Source: Rhodopseudomonas pentothenatexigens
Lineage (GTDB): Bacteria; Pseudomonadota; Alphaproteobacteria; Rhizobiales; Xanthobacteraceae
Assembly (NCBI RefSeq): GCF_900218015.1
Contig: NZ_UFQQ01000011.1
Coordinates: 3,786-67,785, forward strand
Length of the DNA stretch: 64,000 nucleotides
Direction: 5' to 3'
A model generated the notes under the pieces. It made no database searches. It saw only the letters and a program-made list of their open reading frames with translations, and was not told the DNA's origin. This document shows positions 53,452 to 61,225 of the stretch, in pieces. A program made the translations under genes and the position numbers. Each line of letters opens with the position of its first letter. The first letter of the stretch is position 1.

Positions 53452-55767
53452 ATGAGAAAGAACATTGGTCAGGTCGCCATAGTCGTTTCGGGCTTCGGCG
53501 TGATGCCGCTTACCGATGGGGCCTCGGCGCAAACATCGTCGTCGCGCTCGACGAACTTGCCGCCGATCGAAATCCTCGAACCGCAAGCGCGTCCGCGCGC
53601 GGCGAGCCGGCCTGCGGGCACCGCCGCCAATCCGCGCCGCGTCGCATCCCGTCCGCGTGCGCGGCAGGCCGAGGCGCCCCCGGCGGTATTCCCCACGCCC
53701 GGTGTGCCGCAGACCGGAACGGTCGGACAACCGCCAGTGCCCTATGCCGGTGGACAGGTCGGCAGCGGTGCGCGGCTCGGCCTGCTCGGCAACACCTCGA
53801 TCTTCTCGGCGCCTTTCAACATCACCAGTTTCACCTCCAAGCTGATGGAGGATCAACAGGCGCGGAGTATCGCCGACGTTGTGTTGAACGATCCGTCGGT
53901 GCGCAACGACGCCCCTCCGTTCAGCGAGCGCGACTCGTTCTTCATCCGCGGCTTCTCGGTGACCAACCTCGACACCGCCTATGACGGACTGTTCTATCTC
54001 GCCAATCCGCGGCGCAGCTTCCTCGAGGGCATCGAGCGGGTCGAGATCCTGAAAGGCCCGAGCGCGCTGCTCAGCGGCGGCACCGCCCGGGTCGGCGGCA
54101 CGATCAACCTGATCCCGAAACGGGCCGGCGACGAACCGCTGACGCGTCTGACGACCGGCTGGATGAGCGACTCCCAGATCTGGAATCACCTCGATGTCGG
54201 TCGCCGCTTCGGCGACTTCAAGGAATGGGGCGTTCGCTTCAACGGCTCCTACCGCAAGGGCGATACGCCGCTGGAGCTCAATTCGGTCGAAGTCGGCGTC
54301 GCCTCGCTGGGTCTCGATTATCGCAGCGAGGACTTCCGCGCCTCGCTGGACCTCAACAGCTCGGTCCAGCACATCAATGCGCCAACGTCGCTGTTCAATT
54401 CGGCGGCACCGAACATCGTGATTCCGCCCGCGCCGAGCGGCCGCATCAATACCGCAAGCAAGGACGAGTACATCGACAGCCGCTACAAGATGATCGCCGG
54501 CCGGGCCGAATACGACATCCTGCCGGACACCACGCTGTATCTTGCCGGCGGCGGCAGCATCTACAACGAAGACTTCCTCACCTCGTCCTATCGGATCACC
54601 AATTTCAACGGGACGGCGACCAACACGCTCGCAATCCAGCCGCAGGAGCTGCAAGGCTACACCGGTGAGATCGGGCTGCGGTCGAAATTCAGGACCGGCG
54701 TGATCGGCCACCAGCTCAACATTTCGGCGGTCGAAGCCAACAACGAGCTGTATCGCGGCGGAACGCTCGGCTTCACGCCGTACAGCTACGTGACCAACAT
54801 CTACAATCCCGTGCGTCCACGTCCGGGGGCGTTTCAGACCAGCGGCTTCGCGCAGTCCGACGACCGGCCACTGCTGTCGCGACTGACCGCTCGCAGCGTC
54901 GCGGTCTCCGACACGCTTTCGTTGTTCAACGACCGGCTGCTTCTGACCCTCGGCGGCCGATGGCAGGACATCGCGCTCAGCGGCTTCGTCACTGCCGCAG
55001 GGCCAACGCAGGGAACCCGCTCGTCCTACTATAACGAAGCCCGGTTCAGCCCCGCTGTCGGCGCCGTGATCCGCGCGACGGATGAGCTGTCGATCTACGG
55101 AAATTATATCGAAGCGCTCGAAGCCGGACCGACGGCGCCCGCGACGGCGCGAAACTCCAACACGGTCTTCCCGCCGACGGCGAGCAAGCAACAAGAGGTC
55201 GGCGCCAAGTATGATTTCGGTTTCGTGGCGCTGACGGCCTCACTGTTCCAGATCGAGCAGCCCAGTGCCTACACCGATCCCACCACCAACATCTTCTCGG
55301 TCGACGGACTGCAGCGCAACCGCGGTGCCGAATTCAACGTCTTCGGCGAACCGTTCAAGGGGTTCCGGCTGCTTGGCGGCATCGCACTGATTGATGCCAA
55401 ACTGGTATCGACGATCGGCGGCCGCTACAACGGCAACGACGTGCCCGGCGTGCCGACCACCTCGCTGACCCTCTACGGCGAATACGATCTGCCGGCCTGG
55501 ATGGCCCCGGGCGTCACCCTCACCGGTCGCGTGATCCACACGGCCGACGTGTTCTACGATCAGGCCAACACGCAGACCGTCTCCGGCTGGACGCGGGTCG
55601 ACCTCGGCGCCCGCTACACCTTCGTGGCCCCGAACGGCAAACCGGCGGTCCTGCGCGCCACCATCGAGAACGTCGCAGACACGGCCTATTATCTGTCCGC
55701 TGCGCGCGGCTATCTGGCCGTCGGCGCGCCTCGCACCTACATGGTGTCGGCGACCTTCAACTTCTGA
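53452..55767 (+). CDS. TonB-dependent siderophore receptor without STN domain
   Basis: 771 residues from the ATG at 53452 with GGAGA upstream. The signal peptide is about 1-26 (DGASA-QT). An unusual Arg/Pro/Ala-rich linker spans about 33-90. The plug (RDSFFIRGFSVTNLDTAYDGLFY; IERVEILKGPSALLSG) is typical of FhuE/FpvA-type ferric-siderophore receptors. The barrel ends ATFNF. It has no signalling domain, so it should be the plain importer. Its position at the end of the cluster makes it the best candidate receptor for the locally made siderophore. Confidence 0.92.
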   Translation: MRKNIGQVAIVVSGFGVMPLTDGASAQTSSSRSTNLPPIEILEPQARPRAASRPAGTAANPRRVASRPRARQAEAPPAVFPTPGVPQTGTVGQPPVPYAGGQVGSGARLGLLGNTSIFSAPFNITSFTSKLMEDQQARSIADVVLNDPSVRNDAPPFSERDSFFIRGFSVTNLDTAYDGLFYLANPRRSFLEGIERVEILKGPSALLSGGTARVGGTINLIPKRAGDEPLTRLTTGWMSDSQIWNHLDVGRRFGDFKEWGVRFNGSYRKGDTPLELNSVEVGVASLGLDYRSEDFRASLDLNSSVQHINAPTSLFNSAAPNIVIPPAPSGRINTASKDEYIDSRYKMIAGRAEYDILPDTTLYLAGGGSIYNEDFLTSSYRITNFNGTATNTLAIQPQELQGYTGEIGLRSKFRTGVIGHQLNISAVEANNELYRGGTLGFTPYSYVTNIYNPVRPRPGAFQTSGFAQSDDRPLLSRLTARSVAVSDTLSLFNDRLLLTLGGRWQDIALSGFVTAAGPTQGTRSSYYNEARFSPAVGAVIRATDELSIYGNYIEALEAGPTAPATARNSNTVFPPTASKQQEVGAKYDFGFVALTASLFQIEQPSAYTDPTTNIFSVDGLQRNRGAEFNVFGEPFKGFRLLGGIALIDAKLVSTIGGRYNGNDVPGVPTTSLTLYGEYDLPAWMAPGVTLTGRVIHTADVFYDQANTQTVSGWTRVDLGARYTFVAPNGKPAVLRATIENVADTAYYLSAARGYLAVGAPRTYMVSATFNF

Positions 55768-55796
55768 TCGCCGATCGTGCGGCGCGCGATCGGCGA
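55768..55796 (+). terminator. Hairpin immediately after the receptor stop codon
   Basis: TCGCCGATCG (55768-55777) and CGATCGGCGA (55787-55796) form a perfect 10-bp stem with a 9-nt loop, right behind the TGA. No U-run follows. Confidence 0.5.
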
Positions 55797-55814
55797 CGCC
55801 GTCCAAACGAACGA

Positions 55815-55846
55815 AACGGCTCAGGCAGCGCCCCGCCTGAGCCGTT
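55815..55846 (+). terminator. Second, stronger hairpin after the receptor gene
   Basis: AACGGCTCAGGC (55815-55826) and GCCTGAGCCGTT (55835-55846) form a perfect 12-bp stem with an 8-nt loop. With the previous hairpin it makes a tandem terminator-like element, separating the receptor from the DUF2218 gene. Confidence 0.65.
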
Positions 55847-55874
55847 CATCAACCAAGCAACATCGAGATCGTGC

Positions 55875-56177
55875 ATGAACTCATCCCCGACCTCCGGCCC
55901 ACAAACGACCCACGCCTCCGTGCCCACGGCCAACGCCAGCCGCTATCTTCAGCAACTCTGCAAGCACTGGGCGCACAAATTCGAAACCGAATTCGATTCG
56001 ACCCAGGGCCGGATTTCTTTGCCGCTGGGAGAGGCTCGGCTGACCGCCACGTCCGACGCTTTGATGATCGATCTGACCGCGACCGATGCGGCCAACATGA
56101 CGACCTTCCAGCAGGTCGTCGTCAGCCACATCGAGCGCTTCGCATTCCGGGAAGAGCTGCGTTTCGTTTGGGAGTGA
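55875..56177 (+). CDS. DUF2218-family protein
   Basis: 100 residues matching DUF2218: SRYLQQLCKHWAHKFETEFDSTQGRISLPLG, a central ATSDALMIDLTA, and the closing VSHIERFAFREELRFVW. The function is unknown, but the family is often found with iron-siderophore genes. It is last in the island, after a double hairpin, so it may have its own promoter or depend on read-through. Confidence 0.85.
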   Translation: MNSSPTSGPQTTHASVPTANASRYLQQLCKHWAHKFETEFDSTQGRISLPLGEARLTATSDALMIDLTATDAANMTTFQQVVVSHIERFAFREELRFVWE

Positions 56178-56275
56178 AGGATTATCTATCCACCACGATA
56201 GACTCGCGTGTTGGTCGAGTTAGCAACCGCCAGCTACACCACATCATGGGACGCGATCGGCATGCAGGCAGATCC

Positions 56276-57440
56276 TTACTCCCGTCGAATGAGGATCGAG
56301 ATATCGCCGCCATACAGTGCGCGGATGCCCGAGTCGCCGAACATGATCAGATCGCCCGCGTAGCTGCGGTCCTCCGGGAACCGCGCGGCAATCGCCTGAC
56401 GGCCGCGCAAGTAAGAACCGTAGCGGCTCGACGCCGGATCGTTGTAGCCGCGCCCGCCGGCCTTGAGCTCGGCGAAATACACGCTGCGCAGGAAGATGGC
56501 CTGCTGCTCGACCGGCTTGGCGGCGAACACCGCGCGGGCATCGGCGGCGTGTTGTGCCCGGCAACCGTCGTAATCGGCGAGCCAGGCGATCAGTTCGGCC
56601 TCGTAGGTCCGAGCGACCTTGCCGGGATGATCGGCGAGCGGGATGCCGACGGCGGCGAGATTGGCGGCGTCGAGATACTTATGAAGCGCCGCGTAGTCCG
56701 CCCCGTCGCTCCCGAGCCCCGCGGCGACGACGATCGAGGCGCCGGACCGCGTGTCGCCGGAGGCGAGCGGGCCGACGAAGTGATGGCGCCGAGGTTGCCC
56801 TGATAGACGGTGCCGCCGGCCGACACGTCGAGGGAACCGGGGCCGGCGATCTGGACGTTCAGGTACAGGATGTTGCGGCCGGCCGCGACGATCGACACGT
56901 CGGTCGGATCGGCACCGACGATCAGACCGGGAAACACCTTGTTGTATTGATCACTGTAGCCGACGCGGCCGAAATTGACGATGTCGCGCCCGGCCCGGCC
57001 CCGGACCGGCATGCCGCCCTGATAACAAATGTCGGTGTTTCCGGTGGTGGAGTTGCAGACCTGCGCCACCGCACCGATCGCGAGGTTGAGGACGTCGCCG
57101 CTGCGAGCTTCCACCAGAATATTGCGGCCGTCGCCGGCGTGCAGGTTGGAGGTGACGGTGTCCGGCTGGAACGTGAAGTACGACGGCGCGATGCTCGGCT
57201 TGAACGGGTTGGGGACGGCGTTCGGGCTCGCCTCCGCGCCGGAGACCGCCCGTCGCGCGGCAGCGAGCGTCTTGCCGGTATAGTCGGCGATCGAGCACGG
57301 CCGCGTCGTATTTGCCCTTCCCGATAAGCGCCTCGGCATCAGACAGGTTCGACGCGTGATCGACAAGCATGTCATGGCGCGTGGCACTGCCCGCAGTGGA
57401 GCGACCAGTTCCGGCCGGTCTTCTACCGACAGAAATTGCA
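56276..57440 (-). pseudogene. Decayed fragment of a filamentous haemagglutinin-type protein (C-terminal region)
   Basis: Minus-strand pieces in different frames line up with the C-terminal part of large haemagglutinin-like exoproteins. One frame has TFQPDTVTSNLHAGDGRNILVEA-like and GPGSLDVSAGGTVYQGNLGAI (about 57240-56780). After a shift near 56775 another frame gives VEQQAIFLRSVYFAELKAGG, NDPASSRYGSYLRGR and ALYGGDISILIRRE, ending at 56276. A further shift lies near 57290. No start, signal peptide or TPS domain exists here. It belongs to a different subtype (DUF3739-like) from the intact adhesin at 1-9170, as far as the windowed part shows. Confidence 0.75.
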
Positions 57441-57749
57441 TTCGCGGGCGTATTTGCGGCCACGCTCACGCCCGTTAGCTGGCCTCATGTCTACTGGCGA
57501 TTTTTTCCGCGGCACGCGTTGGCGACAGACTGGCGCAAGGTTTGCGTGAGACTGAAGGCCACTTGTCGGGTCCGGCTTCGTCATCCTGCTGCGCCGGACA
57601 CTGCTGCTCAACCCGCGACGGAAGCCGTCCGCTTTCGACGGCGGAGATCAGCAGAACCAAAAGAGCAGACCTGAAAGCGATGTACATGACGTCAATAGCA
57701 AACCACCCCCGCATCACCGTCCGTACGTTTATTGTCCGGGAGATCCACC
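57441..57749. other. Gap between haemagglutinin remnant and methyltransferase gene
   Basis: About 310 bases in which I recognise no gene. The right end must contain the promoter and the GGGAG ribosome binding site of the methyltransferase gene. Short open frames on both strands have no family features. Confidence 0.5.
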
Positions 57750-58328
57750 ATGTCGACCGCTGACATCCTGCCATTTTTCCGAGCGTGGATTCGCAATCCG
57801 TTGCGCGTCGCCGCTGTCGCCCCGTCGGGGCCTGCCGTCTCATCCCTGATGGTGCAGGGGATCACGGCCGAGACCGGGCCGGTCATCGAGCTCGGCCCCG
57901 GCACCGGTGTGTTCACCCGCGCACTGCTCGGGCGCGGAGTCAGGCAACAGGATCTGACGCTGATCGAATACGGCTCCGAATTCATCCCGCTCTTGCAGCG
58001 ACGCTTTCCCGGAGCTCGCGTGCTGTGGATGGATGCAGCCTGGCTGCGCAGGGAAAAGCTGTTCGAGGGCGCGCCGGTCGGTGCCGTCGTCAGCGGGCTC
58101 GGGCTGCTCACGATGCCGCCGGAGAAAGTCTTTGCCATCCTTGACGGCTCGTTTGCCTATCTCCGCCCGGGCGGCGCCTTTTATCAGATCACCTATGGCC
58201 CGCATTGCTCCGTTGCTGACGTGATCCTGGATCGGCTCGGCCTGCAAGCAACCTGCATTGGGCAGACCTTGCGCAATCTGCCGCCGGCGTCGGTGTATCG
58301 GATCAGTCGCCGCTACCCTCACGTTTGA
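57750..58328 (+). CDS. PmtA-like phospholipid N-methyltransferase / SAM methyltransferase
   Basis: 192 residues from the ATG at 57750 (GGGAG 8 bases upstream). The SAM-binding motif I is VIELGPGTGVFTRALL (about 50-65), with LTLIEYGSEF as motif II and ALLERGV-type spacing between. The N-terminal FRAWIRNPLRVAAVAPSGPAVSSLM is characteristic of rhizobial PmtA and its paralogues. The likely role is methylation of phosphatidylethanolamine or a related lipid at the inner membrane. The stop lies 9 bases before the DedA start, forming an operon. Confidence 0.85.
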   Translation: MSTADILPFFRAWIRNPLRVAAVAPSGPAVSSLMVQGITAETGPVIELGPGTGVFTRALLGRGVRQQDLTLIEYGSEFIPLLQRRFPGARVLWMDAAWLRREKLFEGAPVGAVVSGLGLLTMPPEKVFAILDGSFAYLRPGGAFYQITYGPHCSVADVILDRLGLQATCIGQTLRNLPPASVYRISRRYPHV

Positions 58329-58336
58329 GAGGCACC

Positions 58337-58996
58337 ATGGACACGTCGAGCACGATTGCAGTGTTTCTCCATTTCGGCCTGCTGGGCGTTGGTTGCCTGG
58401 CGGTGGCCGAGAAGTTCATCCCGCTGTTTCCGTCCTATGTCCTGCTGATGCTGCTCGGCCTGACGGTTGCCGACGGCACGACGCTCGCCATGACCATCAT
58501 CGCGACAAGCATCGGATCCCTGCTCGGGGCGATCTGTTGGTACGGCATTGGCCGTGCGTTCGGTTCGCAGCGTATCGAGGGGCTGGTGACGCGCTATGGA
58601 AAGTATGTGTCGCTGCGTCTCGCGCTCTATCGCCGACTCACCGACGCTTACCGCGGCAATCATTTCTGGGTGACGGTGATCGGCCAAACGCTGCCGGTGG
58701 TGCGGATTTATCTGGCTCTGCCGGCCGGTGTCCTGCGATTGGAGCCGCGAACCTTCGTCGCTGCCACCGCGATCGGCATCGTGATCTGGAACACGCCGTT
58801 CCTGACGCTTGGCTATGCGCTACGCGGCAGCAGCCACGATCCTGTCGCTGTCGGCGTCTGGGTCGCCGCGGTCATGATCGCCGCTGAGGCCGCGATTATC
58901 CTGGGGCTTCGCCTCTACAAGCGTTCGATCGCGCCGCCCCGTCTTGCACGGCCGCGTGCAGCCGCTGCGCCACTGAGCGCCGAGGAGTTCGCATGA
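58337..58996 (+). CDS. DedA-family membrane protein
   Basis: 219 residues from the ATG at 58337 with GAGAGG upstream. The family core is present: EKFIPLFPSYVLLMLLG, GSLLGAICWYGIGRAFG and the amphipathic GQTLPVVRIYLALPAG. About five hydrophobic helices. DedA/VTT-domain proteins recycle lipid carriers or affect membrane lipid handling and peptide resistance. Its stop overlaps the next ATG by 4 bases. Confidence 0.9.
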   Translation: MDTSSTIAVFLHFGLLGVGCLAVAEKFIPLFPSYVLLMLLGLTVADGTTLAMTIIATSIGSLLGAICWYGIGRAFGSQRIEGLVTRYGKYVSLRLALYRRLTDAYRGNHFWVTVIGQTLPVVRIYLALPAGVLRLEPRTFVAATAIGIVIWNTPFLTLGYALRGSSHDPVAVGVWVAAVMIAAEAAIILGLRLYKRSIAPPRLARPRAAAAPLSAEEFA

Positions 58997-60105
58997 GAGC
59001 ACTGTTTGCCCGTTTCAGATCCGGCTCCCGTGCGCTCGAGCATCTGTTGGCCGCGGTGCTGACCCTGCTCGCCAGCCTTCAGTTCGGCGTCGCGGCGTCC
59101 GATGGCCGGCATCGTGGCGCCCAACTCGCGCTGCTCGTTGTGGCGGTCGGCGTCTACTGGCACCGCTCGATCTTCAGGCGGCGCGCCAGCCGTGACGTGA
59201 CGAAGGTCATCGCGGGCCTGGCGGAAGCCGCGGCGGTGACCTTTCTGCGCGAGCACCGCGACCGCGATCTGCCGGCGCAGCAACCGGACGCGGCCAGCTC
59301 CCTGCCTCGGGATGTCATCAGGGTCAGGAGCCTGTTCATTTCCGACGTCCACCTCGGGACCAGAGGATGCCAGGCCGATCGGCTGATCGACTTTCTCCGC
59401 CACCATGACGCTGAAACCGTGTTCCTGGTCGGCGACATCGTTGATGGCTGGTGTCTGACGTCGAACTGGTACTGGCCGACGGCGCACAATGCGGTCGTGC
59501 AGGAGCTGGTCGACCTCGCGCGCCGGGGCAAGCGCCTCGTCTATGTTGCCGGCAATCACGACGAGTTTGCGCGCCACTATGTCGGCTCGGCATTTGGTGG
59601 CCTCGAAGTGGTCGACTACGCGATCCACCATGGTCTCGACGGGCGCGACTATCTCGTCGTCCATGGTGATCATTTCGATCTCGTCGTGCGTCACGCCCGC
59701 TGGCTCGCTTTGCTCGGCGATGCCGGCTATCGTGCAGCGTTGTCTTCCAACGTCTGGTTGAACAAAATCCGGAGCCGGTTCGGGCTCGCCTATTGGTCGT
59801 TCTCGTCCTGGGCGAAGTTGCGGGTCAAGAATGCGGTCAACCACATCGGCCGTTTCGAGGAGGTGCTGTCCTCGGAAGCGGCGCGCCACCAGGCTCAGGG
59901 CGTGATCTGCGGCCACATCCATCACGCGGCCATGCATGACGATTTCGGCGTTCGCTACATCAACACCGGCGACTGGGTGGAATCCTGCACCGGGGTCGTC
60001 GAGCATCATGACGGTCGCTTCGAGATCGTCAGGTGGACCGAGGCACGCCCGCACCAGATGCCGCTCGATGCGGGTGTGGTGCCATTCACAAAAGCGGTGG
60101 CATGA
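58993..60105 (+). CDS. LpxH-like (COG2908) metallophosphoesterase with N-terminal membrane segment
   Basis: 370 residues. The catalytic core (about 110-350) has every metal motif: ISDVHLG, VGDIVDGW, AGNHDEF, VVHGDHFD and CGHIHHA. This is the UDP-2,3-diacylglucosamine pyrophosphatase-like family. Unlike LpxH (about 240 residues), it has an extra N-terminal 110 residues with two hydrophobic stretches (LLAAVLTLLASLQFG; QLALLVVAVGVYW), suggesting membrane anchoring. The start overlaps the DedA stop. The substrate could be a lipid A precursor or another lipid-linked pyrophosphate. Confidence 0.88.
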   Translation: MRALFARFRSGSRALEHLLAAVLTLLASLQFGVAASDGRHRGAQLALLVVAVGVYWHRSIFRRRASRDVTKVIAGLAEAAAVTFLREHRDRDLPAQQPDAASSLPRDVIRVRSLFISDVHLGTRGCQADRLIDFLRHHDAETVFLVGDIVDGWCLTSNWYWPTAHNAVVQELVDLARRGKRLVYVAGNHDEFARHYVGSAFGGLEVVDYAIHHGLDGRDYLVVHGDHFDLVVRHARWLALLGDAGYRAALSSNVWLNKIRSRFGLAYWSFSSWAKLRVKNAVNHIGRFEEVLSSEAARHQAQGVICGHIHHAAMHDDFGVRYINTGDWVESCTGVVEHHDGRFEIVRWTEARPHQMPLDAGVVPFTKAVA

Positions 60106-60476
60106 TGCGCGGACTTGTCGCGACCGCCCCCTGGGCGTCCGCAGGTCAGGCGTGGTTCGCTCGCTGGAATATCTCGCCAGCGAAGCGCCCTCCCTCGGAG
60201 CTGATATCGGCTTCCGCATCGAACGAGGAAGACCTCAAGCTGCGTGGCGAAGGCGACGTGCTCGGCATCCGTCAGAGTCGCCCACCAGGATACCGGATCG
60301 CGCGCTCCGCAGTCCACGGCCAGTTGATCACGCAGGCACGCGACGAGGCGTTGCGGATTCTCAACGACAATCCGAAGCTGACCGGTCAGAGCGGTGAGGC
60401 GTCGCGCTGCCAGCGTTATCTCTACGAGCGAGCGCGACGAGGCATTGCCGCTGCTCGGCGCCGGATGAACGGTTAG
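60102..60476 (+). pseudogene. C-terminal fragment of a RecG-like helicase
   Basis: The segment EEDLKLRGEGDVLGIRQS, then PPGYRIA and LITQARDEALRILNDNPKLTG, followed by GEASRCQRYLYER, is the conserved tail of RecG helicase. The preceding piece ADIGFRI is in another frame, consistent with a 1-base shift near 60220. No helicase motifs I-V are present. It is open from an ATG overlapping the phosphoesterase stop, so a short protein could be made, but it cannot be a helicase. Confidence 0.72.
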
Positions 60477-60550
60477 CTTCCGCGCTGCGCAAGGTTGACG
60501 CAATGTTCGCCGAATATACCGAATCCCGATGAGGTCGGAAGGGTTCTGCT

Positions 60551-61225
60551 GTGCGTGTGCTCCTGGTGGAGGACGAGCCCGAAATGGCGGCGGCGCTGGC
60601 CGGCGCCCTGCGAAACCACGACATGGTGGTGGATCGGGTTGCGACGCTCGGTCTGGCCAGCGAGGCTCTGATCGACAACAGCTACAGTGCGATTCTGCTC
60701 GACCGCCAACTGCCCGACGGCGACGGGCTCTCGCTCATCCCCGCGTTGAGAGCGAAGGGCCTGATGACGCCCATCATCGTGCTGACGGCGCGCGGCGACC
60801 TCGCCCAGCGCGTCGCGGGACTGGATAGCGGCGCCGACGATTATCTCGGCAAGCCATTTGCCATCGCCGAACTACTGGCCCGGCTGCGCGCGGTGCTGCG
60901 CCGGCCGAGCGGTCTGTCGGAGGAGATTCTCAGGCTGGGCCGCCTTTGCTTCGACGGCGCCCATCGCCAGGCCAGCGTCGCCGGCGTCGACCTCAACCTG
61001 CCGCGGCGCGAGCTGCTGGTGCTCGAGGCGCTGCTGCGGCGGTCCGGTCGAACCGTCGCACGCGCCGCGCTGGTGCAAGCGGTGTACGGCTTCGAAGATG
61101 AAATCCAGTCGAACGCACTGGACACCCACATCTCGCGGCTGCGCCGGAAATTGATCGACGCCGATGCCGGCGTCGAGATCCACACCATTCGCGGCATCGG
61201 CTATCTGATCAATCGCTTACCATGA
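60551..61225 (+). CDS. OmpR/PhoB-family response regulator
   Basis: 224 residues from a GTG at 60551. The receiver has VEDEPEM, AILLDRQLPDGDG, VLTARGD and DYLGKPF. The winged-helix output domain (about 128-222) has LNLPRRELLVLEALLRRSGR and SNALDTHISRLRRKL. Its stop overlaps the kinase ATG by 4 bases, so it forms a cognate pair with that kinase. It sits just downstream of the lipid-enzyme operon and may regulate it. Confidence 0.94.
   Translation: MRVLLVEDEPEMAAALAGALRNHDMVVDRVATLGLASEALIDNSYSAILLDRQLPDGDGLSLIPALRAKGLMTPIIVLTARGDLAQRVAGLDSGADDYLGKPFAIAELLARLRAVLRRPSGLSEEILRLGRLCFDGAHRQASVAGVDLNLPRRELLVLEALLRRSGRTVARAALVQAVYGFEDEIQSNALDTHISRLRRKLIDADAGVEIHTIRGIGYLINRLP

Noticed and set aside
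57381-57395. CGQCH, a c-type haem motif, on the minus strand near the haemagglutinin remnant.
   Set aside because: It is followed by a stop after two codons and has no surrounding cytochrome sequence, so it is probably chance.
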